The notes under the pieces are model-generated. The model was not told the origin of the DNA. It was given only the letters and a program-made list of their open reading frames with translations, and ran no database searches. 64,000 nt of DNA from Gigantopelta aegis (taxonomy: Eukaryota > Mollusca > Gastropoda > Neomphalida > Peltospiridae), in NCBI RefSeq assembly GCF_016097555.1, contig NC_054702.1, positions 111,143,014 through 111,207,013 of the forward strand. The letters run 5' to 3'. The position numbers and the translations under genes were made by a program. Below are positions 41,228-51,900 of this stretch, one piece after another (the stretch's first letter is position 1; each line of letters starts with the position of its first letter).

Positions 41228-42810
41228 ATATACTACTCAAAAGAATTTAAGGGTCAAAAATTTATAACCAACTAAGTTTCAGAGTGTATTAGATTGATGA
41301 TGTAAACTACACCAAATTTTTTATTTATTGTTCCATATTTACAAAAAACCACAAATAAACGTCACTGTATACAAGAAAGTCACATGACATGCTGTCAAAG
41401 TTGAAGGTTGTCAAACATGGATTTTACACATTAGAACATTCGTTTAATAGTGTGTGAATCCACCCCTGGCGCGAATACACTCGACACATCGTTGCCTCAT
41501 GCTGTTGATCAGACGTCTGAAGAACTCTTGGGGAATGGCCTGCCACTCTGCCATAAGAAGTTGACCCAGATCATGAAGGTTGGCCGGAGGGGCATGGTTA
41601 TCCCGAACTCTCCTGCCTAATTCGTCCCAGGCGATCTCTATTGGGGCCAAGTCAGGCGAATATGCTGGCCAATCCATCCTGGCGATACCTTGTTGTCTGA
41701 GAAAGTCCGTTACCACCCTGGCGCGGTGGGGTCTGGCATTGTCATCCTGCAGAACTGCCCCGCCGCCAATCTGCTGAAGGCCTGGGAGAACCAACGGCCG
41801 GATAATCTCATTCAGATAACGGATTCCATTCAGATTGCCATCCACCACATAGAGGGGGGGCCTGTGGTGGATAGAGATGCCGCCCCACACCATGACGCTG
41901 CCACCACCGAACCGGTGACGTTGTCTAACGTTAACGTCAGCGAAGCGCTCCCCAGGACGTCTGTAGACACGAACCCGACCGTCGTTGAACTGGAGACTAA
42001 ACCTGGACTCATCAGTGAACATCACTCGACCCCACTGAACACGTTGCCACCGCAGATGAAGCGTGCACCAGTGACGTCTGGCCGTTCTGTGACGTGGTAG
42101 GAGTGGTGGTCGAACAGCCTGGCGACGGCAGCGTAGATTATTGGCTCTCAGACGATTGCGTATGGTTTGATCAGACACTCGAGTTCCAGTCGCAGTCTGC
42201 AGATTAACACGTAATCGGCGTGCTGTGGCTGTGCGTTGACGTAGAGCCATGTTAGTGATGTAGCGGTCCTCTCTATTTGTAGTGCTTCGGGGTCTTCCCG
42301 AACGTGGACGATTTCGAACAGAATTCGTTGCTTGGTACCGTTGCCACAGTCGGCCAACGACACTGACTGACACGAAGTCTCAGAGCAACATTTCTTTGCG
42401 TATTGCCATCCTGAAGCCAAGCAATAGCCCTTCCTCGATCTTCGATAGTCAGTTGAAGTCGTACCATTATCGAATTTGGAGTGTGCACTGTACACGAACG
42501 CAAGCTCCAATTATACTGAAATTCAGCATTGGGAACATGGAATACACGTGCAAAGCGTGCAAATGAAGCACTTAGCAGACCTTTCGCTTTCGCCCTAATT
42601 TACGTGCAAATGTAAGCATGTTTTCGCCATTAGAACTAGTCGACAGTGTCAATGACAGTGGATTTTAATTCATTTATGGGTTGCTTAGACCCACTTTCGT
42701 CAAAATGGAACAATACCATGAGTGACATTATGGTCTAGCTAATATAATTGACATTCAGAAAATAATGTCGAAAATATCGTCTGACCCTTAAATTCTTTTG
42801 AGTAGTATAT
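41228..42810 (-). mobile_element. Nearly intact Tc1-like DNA transposon
   Basis: About 1.58 kb bounded by inverted repeats: left ATATACTACTCAAAAGAATT then TAAGGGTCA, right TGACCCTTAAATTCTTTTGA then GTAGTATAT. The arms match over about 29 bp, and the flanks are rich in TA as needed for Tc1 insertion at TA. It encodes a single transposase on the minus strand. Confidence 0.9.
41444..42465 (-). pseudogene. Tc1-like transposase, one frameshift
   Basis: Cut-and-paste transposase. The N-terminal part (MVRLQLTIEDRGRAIAWLQD, a helix-turn-helix start) is read from about 42465. The frame shifts in the first helix-turn-helix near 42370. The rest (from VVGRLWQRYQATNSVRNRP) runs uninterrupted to the stop at 41444. 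It has the GRPRST linker, catalytic Asp in MFTDESRF, second Asp in QDDNARPH and Glu in SPDLAPIEIAWDEL. The second Asp (DNARPH) and the Glu are 34 residues apart (DD34E), diagnostic for Tc1. It is nearly full length for the family; the single shift could be a sequencing error or a recent inactivation. Confidence 0.88.
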
Positions 42811-43165
42811 GTAAATGTTGGTCGATTTCAGAATCCAAGATTGAAAATGTCCGCCACAATGGTGAAATTTTTATATATTAAAGACCCTTTGCTACTAATC
42901 GGAATCAACGACGACAGTTAATTTCCCACTGACATAAGTACTGAAAAAATCTTCAACTTCGACCATAAATGATAGAGGCATTCGGGCAAAATGAGCTGGC
43001 CTGAAACCTTTTCATTCATCCTGACAGTATAAGTAAAAATGCCTAGTGATTCTTTTGGAACCCTGTATAGCTGTTTGGTAGTAATGCAAATATGAATAGA
43101 CGTTGCTATCCACATTCGGGTATTTTTGTTTAAATTCGGGGGGAAAATTAGCCTGTCACCTTACA
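42811..43165. other. Intergenic with a SINE scrap
   Basis: A short SINE body fragment (TTAAAGACCCTTTGCTACTA) at about 42878-42903; nothing else is recognisable. Confidence 0.4.
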
Positions 43166-43303
43166 GAAATGGGCTACTCTTTTCGATTAGCAGCAAGGAA
43201 AAAAAAGCCCAATTGGTCCACCGACGCGGATCGAGCCTAGACCGACTGCGCGCCAAGCGAACGCTTTACCACTGGGCTACGTCCCCCCCCCCCCCCCCCC
43301 CCG
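43166..43303 (-). mobile_element. SINE with internal deletion, minus strand
   Basis: Head (minus-strand GACGTAGCCCAGTGGTAAAG) after a C/G homopolymer, then box B and GGACCAATTGGGC, then a jump to CTTGCTGCTAATCGAAAAGA. The middle of the body is lost. Confidence 0.75.
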
Positions 43304-43794
43304 CAGAAATGGGAGCAAGTACGTCTATGCCCACTCAGTTTTACAAACATTAATCTCTACCCACGGCAGATGGATTCGAACAAAGCATGACTGACGTCTG
43401 TAGTAGGTTATTCACACCAATACACTGCTAACAGTTCAACTCAAATTATTCTTCTCGCAGTATGAAATAAAGGCTAGAGAAAAAGAAAAGAGAAAAAAAA
43501 AGAAACGAAAAGAAAAGAAAGACCATCAACTAAAAGAACACTATTTCGTATCTTTTCGGGGGTGCTAGGATTCGAGGGATTAGCTCCTATCTCCTATTTA
43601 TGTCTATAGTCGCTGCAGACTGGATTCAGTAAATAATAACATGGCGAAATTGACCCAACAATTACTATTCAGACGAACGGTTAATTAAAAACACAGTTTA
43701 TTGCATTTAAAATCAATTGATTGTTTTCCTCAGTAACACTAGCAACAATGACACATTTATGAAACGGCCTACTACTCAAATTTTGCTAGGATTA

Positions 43795-44018
43795 TTCTAA
43801 AAAACATGACAAGTAAAGCAGGTCTGCATGTATTGTGTTCGATGACATTTCTAAAAAACATGACGAGTAAAGCAGGTCTGCATGTATTGTGTTCGATGAC
43901 ATTTCTAAAAAACATGACAAGTAAAGCAGGTCTGCATGTATTGTGTTGATGACATTTCTGAAAAACATGACAAGTAAAGCAGGTCTGCATGTATTGTGTT
44001 GATGACATTTCTAAAGTT
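43795..44018. repeat. 54-bp minisatellite, about 4 copies
   Basis: Units contain AAAACATGACAAGTAAAGCA and GGTCTGCATGTATTGTGTT. Confidence 0.95.
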
Positions 44019-44640
44019 TGTAGTCATCAGCCTCGTAGGAACAGACGGAGCAAATGTTTTTCTGTTCTACTCTATATGAATAAAGATAAAACTAGCTTGT
44101 GCCCCCCCCCCCCCCCCCTCCCCTCCCCACACACGATATCGTTCCTACGGGCCTGGCCATATAGTCATATGGCCATATGGAGTAGTATATTAATTTTACA
44201 GTCTGAAATAAGAACAGAATGGAACATTCTAGATCGAAGAAGGAAAGTAAAAATGTTCCGAGTCTGGTAATCTGAAAGCATTCATCAACTGCAAATCAAT
44301 CGGCTTGTACAAAGTGTACACAGAAAATAACAGAAGAACATGAATTACATTTAATACTAGTACATTTGAAAGAAAAAATGTGGATTTTTTTTTTTTTTTT
44401 TTTTGGGGGGGGGGGGGGGGGTACCTATAACAATGTAGTGAAACACAAGGAACATTAAATGATATTTTGACAATTTTTAATTGCTCGTCTAAGTTATTAC
44501 AATGCTTAATTGTCGAATGGATAAGGATTAAAGTTAACGTTTATGTAACAAAACTAGATCACATTGATGTATTAATCATCGACTATTGAATGTCAAACGT
44601 GATAATAGTGATGTAGGCTATAGTCGTATATGAAAAACCG
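44019..44640. other. Intergenic with homopolymer runs
   Basis: C run at about 44102-44118 and T then G runs at about 44387-44421. No gene seen. Confidence 0.5.
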
Positions 44641-45020
44641 GGTACATTTTCCCATTAGTACCAAGGGATCTATAACATGCACCATTCCACAGACAGGATA
44701 GTGGTGTGTTCTTGCGCAAAATAAAATTTTCTTTTTGGACCAAATGCTACGGGACATCCTATATTTGTGTAGCTGAACCCGTTTTCTAATACCAAGACTT
44801 TCTTGACGGAACGTTTGGCAGACTTGTAATTCGTCTCGACGATCTTGCTGCCTAAGTTGAACTTTGTCACGTTTTTCTTCATGCATTTCACTCATAAATA
44901 CGGGTTTTGGTGCTTATATCCAATTAAGGTTCAAGCACGCTACTGTCCTAAGCACGCACCTCAGCTACCCGGACTGGCTGTCCTGGACAATGGATTAATG
45001 GTTAGTTGTTAATGCTCAGT
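44641..45020 (-). mobile_element. SINE fragments on minus strand
   Basis: 44655-44702 matches the SINE body (AGGGATCT, CATGCACC, CAGACAGGATAG). 44905-45020 matches the 3' part of the 9095-9337 copy (CCAATTAAGGTTCAAGCACG). The sequence between them (44706-44895, minus) is open in two frames but not recognised. Confidence 0.5.
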
Positions 45021-45493
45021 GTCTGGAGGTACGAAAGATACCCTTTTCAAAGAAGGATGCATTTGTATTTTGTACTGAAGTTTTTTATGGAGCGGTTTGT
45101 TCAAAGTAAGGCTGCTGTATTTGGCGCCCGTCTCAGTGAATGGGCCGGAGTGTACGAACCGTAGCTGCACCTGCGCCCATCTAGAAGGGACGTCTGGATT
45201 AAAATATCTAATAACATATATAATGAGATGTATTAAAACTATTAGTAGACCTATATCATAAAATACCTATTACAAGATAATCTACAATACATAAGCCAAT
45301 ATGAAACCTATTCCAATATGTCTACAGATAGCATGGATCTATAATACATGGGCCAATGGTGGAAACTATTCCAATATCACACAGATTTGTGTTCCTCTGT
45401 AGGATGTTTTACTTCCAATTCCACGTTGACTACCTAGAACAAAACAAATAAAACATTCAGAAATATCATCAAATCATTTTTGTTACACATCAG

Positions 45494-45560
<67 letters not shown>
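45494..45560. repeat. (GA)n microsatellite
   Basis: About 33 GA units followed by GGGA variants. Confidence 0.98.
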
Positions 45561-45566
<6 letters not shown>

Positions 45567-45669
45567 AGGGAGGGAGGGAGAGAGAGATACACGAACACGC
45601 ACAGAAAGATACAGCGAGAGAGATATGGAGAAATATATTTTTTTTACACGTTTTGAATATTTTCCTAAT

Positions 45670-45727
45670 AGCCGATGTTTTTTGTGTTAGGGTGTCGTTA
45701 AACATTCATTCATTAATTCATTCATCG
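45670..45727 (+). mobile_element. SINE 3' tail fragment
   Basis: CTAATAGCCGATG, then GGTGTCGTTAAACATTCATT and a CATT-rich tail. Confidence 0.6.
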
Positions 45728-45860
45728 TAAATGTTTCTATTATAAAAGTGTGAGTGACCTATGACAAATGTAATTGATATAACTGGTGTCATTTAAATAC
45801 AATTGACTTGTCAAATTATTGTGAGTATGGAATGGATTGGTATTAAATTTTGGATTCGTT

Positions 45861-45922
45861 TTAGAAACAAATATACACCTCTTTTTCAGCTTTTTGTCTT
45901 CTGTAATCCGCTGGAATAATCC
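45861..45922 (-). CDS. FLVCR-like last coding exon
   Basis: Acceptor TTCAG then GG completes a Gly codon begun in the previous exon. It reads [19 protein letters not shown] and stops with TAA at 45863-45861. The IPxDxRRQ stretch after the last helix matches the end of FLVCR proteins. 3' UTR continues leftwards; no confident poly(A) signal was found. Confidence 0.8.
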
Positions 45923-48900
45923 CTGAAGTATAAAACATAACACAATATATATGGCATTTTAAACAACATTATGTATGCATTTCAACGTTCTGTTGAAAGC
46001 ACAACACTACAATACGCTGTAGATATTGTAGTGGAGAATATACGATGATATGTGAATTTGTTACAAACAATTCACGAGGCCCTTATACTAGACGAATTAA
46101 TTAGTTTAATGAATCGACACTTTAATGAATAAATACCTATGTTCTACTAGTTAATTATTTTTCAAGAATCTACACCTGTGAAACAATGCAATTAAATTTT
46201 GAACTTGTCCATTCAGGTTAAGGATTCGAAACGCATGTCCCATTACTAACAGAACTTGTACCTTGTAAACAACTACAGCGCTTTAGCCCAAGAGTACAAA
46301 CACGATCGAATAAATTTGTGCTAGCCAAGGTATGCAGTTTCACCTGCATTGCTTATAGTGATCGATAATGCAGTACAGAGACTTATCAGATTAAAAATAA
46401 GATTTAGTATATACAATTTGATTGTAATTTGTAAAGAAACTTCGTTTTATTTACAATGAGATTTTAACGTTTGTGGTAGTTAGTAACTTAATAATATGTT
46501 TTTACATAAATTTTAGTTTTATTAATTATATAGTTACATGCCAATTCATTGGTTCTCATTTGACGCAAACGGATAATATTTGTGACGTTTGTCATGCAAC
46601 AACCGGGTTTCTTCTCGTCCGATGTTAACAAACCGATTTCTACACAATTTAATCCTACGTTCAACTCGTGGTAGCTTTTTATTTTCCCCCGATACTATGC
46701 CAGATTTAGAACATAAAAGTAGAAAGGAGAAAACCCACCTATCATAATGGATGATTATGAGTAGAAAGTAGAGTTATGGATGATGTTCAGAGTAGAAAGT
46801 AGAGTTATAAATGATGTTCAGAGTAGAAAGTAGAGTTATAAATGATGTTCTGAGTAGAAAGTAGAGTTATAAATGATGTTCAGAGTAAAAAGTAGAGTTA
46901 TAAATGATGTTCAGAGTAGAAAGTAGAGTTATAAATGATGTACTGAGTAGAAAGTAGAGTTATAAATGATATTCAGAATAGAAAGTAAATTTATAAATGA
47001 TGTTCAGAGTAGAAAGTATATAGTTATGGGTGATGTGCTCAGTAAAAAATAGAGTTATGGATGATGTTCAGAGTAGAAAGTAATTATGGTTGATGTTCTG
47101 AGTAGAAATAGAATTATTAATGATGTTCAGAAGTAGAGTTATGGGTGACGTTCTGAGTAAAAAATAGTTATGGATGATGTTTTGAGTAGAACATAGTTAT
47201 GGATGATGTTTTGAGTTGAAGTAGAGTTTAGTGTGATGTTCTGAGTTGAACATAGAGTTATTAATGTTTTGAGTAGAAAAAAGAGTTACCCACCTGTCAT
47301 GACAGTCCCGATGAAAAGCGCCGAGAAAACGACGACGTTTGCCCACATGACGTTCACCTTGTTCATCATAGCTCGCATACCAAGCGTCATAATGATGCCG
47401 AATGTCTGAAACACAGCAACAAATAGACCGTTTATATAATGATATTATTTTAAATCTGTGTTTGAACATGTAGATCACTACAATACCTAATGGCATATGT
47501 TATAATTAATATATTATTAGAAGCGCAAATCAGTGTAGGTCTCTAAATATAAAGACGAAGACAGTTTAATGAATATTTAATCAGATCAGTATTACAACAC
47601 TGGGTAGAACGCCGGTTTGTCTACATGCCTCCTTTTAAAATAACTTTATAAGTTGAATTCTAAAGTCAATTTTAAATGTTGTTTTTGATTTTTTTGATTT
47701 TTTTTTGTTTTTATAAATGTCAGTTTCTTGATGGATTTTCTGTTTGATTGCATAAGGATTTATTCTACAAATTCAACAGTACATAAATGATTCATTCACA
47801 GGGAACTACCAGTATGTACAAATGCTGGTTTGAAAACATGAACAGATAAAATTATATCCCAGGCACTTTACACACCTGAGCTGACGCATTAAGTAATCCA
47901 GAAGAAATTCCTTCATTTTCGGGAAACGTTAGCTCCGCAGCAAATTCAAAACCAACAGGAAGATATCCAGTCATGAAAAGCCTGCAAAGACACACAATAT
48001 CCTTATACATTTGCTTAAAAACAAACATAATTTCATTATTCATTTGGTTCAAAACAAACTCCGTAACGACACCAGGACCATACAACACATCGCCCCAGCA
48101 TACCCAAGAGCTCCAGCAGTGATGAAGACAACCCCCCCACAACATATAACATACCCAAGAGCTCCAGCAGTGATGAAGACAACCCCCCACAACATATAAC
48201 ATACCCATAAGCTCCAGCAGTGATGAAGACAACCCCCCCACAACATACCCAAGAGCTCCAGCAGTGATGAAGACATCCCCCCCCCACAACATACCCAAGA
48301 GCTCCAGCAGTGATGAAGACAACCCACCACAGCATACCCAAGAACTCCAGCAGTGATGAAGACAACCCCCCCCCCACAACATACCCAAGAGCTCCAGCAG
48401 TAATGAAGACACCCCCCCCCACAACATACCCAAGAGCTCCAGCAGTGATGAAGACACCCCCCCACAACATACCCAAGAGCTCCAGCAGTGATAAAGACAA
48501 CCCCCCACAACATACCCAAGAGCTCCAGCAGTGATGAAGACATCCCCCCCCCACAACATACCCAAGAGCTCCAGCAGTGATGAAGACATCCCCCCCCCAC
48601 AACATACCCAAGAGCTCCAGCAGTGATGAAGACAACCCCCCCACAACATACCCAAGAGCTCCAGCAGTGATGAAGACAACCCCCCCACAACATACCCAAG
48701 AGCTCCAGCAGTGATGAAGACAACCCCCCAACAACATACCCAAGAGCTCCAGCAGTGATGAAGACACCCCCCCACAACATACCCAAGAGCTCCAGCAGTG
48801 ATGAAGACGACCCCCCCCCATATATAACATACCCAAGAGCTCCAGCAGTGATGAAGACAATCCCCCACAACATATCCAAGAGCTCCAGCAGTGATGAAGA

Positions 48901-51900
48901 CAACCCCCCACAACATACCCAAGAGCTCCAGCAGTGATGAAGACAACCCCCCACAGCATAACCAAGAACTCCAGCAGTGATGAAGACGCCACCCCCCCCC
49001 CCACCATATATAACATACCCAAGAGCTCCAGCAGTGATGAAGACGACCCCTCCACCATATATAACATACCCAAGAGCTCCAGCACAGAAGAAGACAACCC
49101 CCCCCCCCCACACACATACCCAAGAGCTGCAGCAGTGATGAAGACAACCCCCACAACATACCCAAGAGCTCCAGCAGTGATGAAGAGACACCCCCTCCCC
49201 CCACAACATACCCAAGAGCTCCAGCAGTGATGGAGACAACCCCCCACAACATACCCAAGAGCTCCAGCAGTGATGAAGAGAACCCCCCCCCCCACAACAT
49301 ACCCAAGAGCTCCAGCAGTGATGAAGACGACCCCTCCACCATATATAACATACCCAAGAGCTCCAGCACTGAAGAAGACAACCCCCCCCACACACACATA
49401 CCCAAGAGCTCCAGCAGTGATGAAGACACCCCCCCACAACATACCCAAGAGCTCCAGCAGTGATGAAGACGACCCCCCCCATATATAACATACCCAAGAG
49501 CTCCAGCAGTGATGAAGACAATCCCCCACAACATATCCAAGAGCTCCAGCAGTGATGAAGACAACCCCCCACAACATACCCAAGAGCTCCAGCAGTGATG
49601 AAGACAACCCCCCACAGCATAACCAAGAACTCCAGCAGTGATGAAGACGCCCCCCCCCCACCATATATAACATACCCAAGAGCTCCAGCAGTGATGAAGA
49701 CGACCCCTCCACCATATATAACATACCCAAGAGCTCCAGCACTGAAGAAGACAACCCCCCCCCCCACACACATACCCAAGAGCTGCAGCAGTGATGAAGA
49801 CAACCCCCACAACATACCCAAGAGCTCCAGCAGTGATGAAGAGACACCCCCTCCCCCACAACATACCCAAGAGCTCCAGCAGTGATGGAGACAACCCCCC
49901 ACAACATACCCAAGAGCTCCAGCAGTGATGAAGAGAACCCCCCCCCCCACAACATACCCAAGAGCTCCAGCAGTGATGAAGACAACCCCCACAACATACC
50001 CAAGAGCTCCAGCAGTGATAAAGACAACCCCCCACAACATACCCAAGAGCTCCAGCAGTGATGGAGACAACCCCCCACAACATACCCAAGAGCTCCAGCA
50101 GTGATGAAGACAACCCCCCACAACATACGCAAGAGCTCCATCAGTGATGGAGACAACCCCCCACAACATACCCAAGAGCTCCAGCAGTGATGAAGACCCC
50201 CCCCCCCAACATACCCAAGAGCTCCAGCAGTGATGAAGACAACCCCCACAACATACCCAAGAGCTCCAGCAGTGATGAAGACAACCCCCCACAACATACC
50301 CAAGAGCTCCAGCAGTGGTGAAGACAACCCCCACAACATACCCAAGAGCTCCAGCAGTGGTGAAGAGAACCCCCCCCCCCCCACAACATACCCAAGAGCT
50401 CCAGCAGTGATGAAGACAACCCCCACAACATACCCAAGAGCTCCAGCAGTGATGAAGACAACCCCCCACAACATACCCAAGAGCTCCAGCACTGATGAAG
50501 AGAACCCCCACAACATACCCAAGAGCTCCAGCAGTGATGAAGAGAACCCCCCCCCCACAACATACCCAAGAGCTCCAGCAGTGATGAAGACAACCCCCAC
50601 AACATACCCAAGAGCTCCAGCAGTGATGAAGACAACCCCCCACAACATACCCAAGAGCTCCAGCAGTGATGAAGACAACCCCCCACAACATACCCAAGAG
50701 CTCCAGCAGTGATGAAGACCCCCCCCCCCCCCCAACATAACCAAGAGCTCCAGCAGTGATGAAGACAACCCCCACAACATACCCAAGAGCTCCAGCAGTG
50801 ATGAAGACACCCCCCCACAGCATACCCAAGAACTCCAGCAGTGATGAAGACAACCCCCCACAGCATACCCAAGAGCTCCAGCAGTGATGAAGACCCCCCC
50901 CCCCAACATACCCAAGAGCTCCAGCAGTGGTGAAGACACCCCCCCCACAACATACCCAAGAGCTCCAGCAGTGATGAAGACACCCCCCCACAACATACCC
51001 AAGAGCTCCAGCAGTGATAAAGACAACCCCCCACAACATACCCAAGAGCTCCAGCAGTGATGAAGACAACCCCCCCCACAACATACCCAAGAGCTCCAGC
51101 AGTGATGAAGACATCCCCCCCCCCACAACATACCCAAGAGCTCCAGCAGTGATGAAGACGACCCCTCCACCATATATAACATACCCAAGAGCTCCAGCAC
51201 TGAAGAAGACAACCCCCCCCCCCACACACATACCCAAGAGCTGCAGCAGTGATGAAGACAACCCCCACAACATACCCAAGAGCTCCAGCAGTGATGAAGA
51301 GACACCCCCTCCCCCCACAACATACCCAAGAGCTCCAGCAGTGATGGAGACAACCCCCCACAACATACCCAAGAGCTCCAGCAGTGATGAAGAGAACCCC
51401 CCCCCCCACAACATACCCAAGAGCTCCAGCAGTGATGAAGACAACCCCCACAACATACCCAAGAGCTCCAGCAGTGATAAAGACAACCCCCCACAACATA
51501 CCCAAGAGCTCCAGCAGTGATGGAGACAACCCCCCACAACATACCCAAGAGCTCCAGCAGTGATGAAGACAACCCCCCACAACATACGCAAGAGCTCCAT
51601 CAGTGATGAGACAACCCCCCACAACATACCCAAGAGCTCCAGCAGTGATGAAGACCCCCCCCCCCCCAACATACCCAAGAGCTCCAGCAGTGATGAAGAC
51701 AACCCCCACAACATACCCAAGAGCTCCAGCAGTGATGAAGACAACCCCCCACAACATACCCAAGAGCTCCAGCAGTGGTGAAGACAACCCCCACAACATA
51801 CCCAAGAGCTCCAGCAGTGGTGAAGAGAACCCCCCCCCCCCCCACAACATACCCAAGAGCTCCAGCAGTGATGAAGACAACCCCCACAACATACCCAAGA

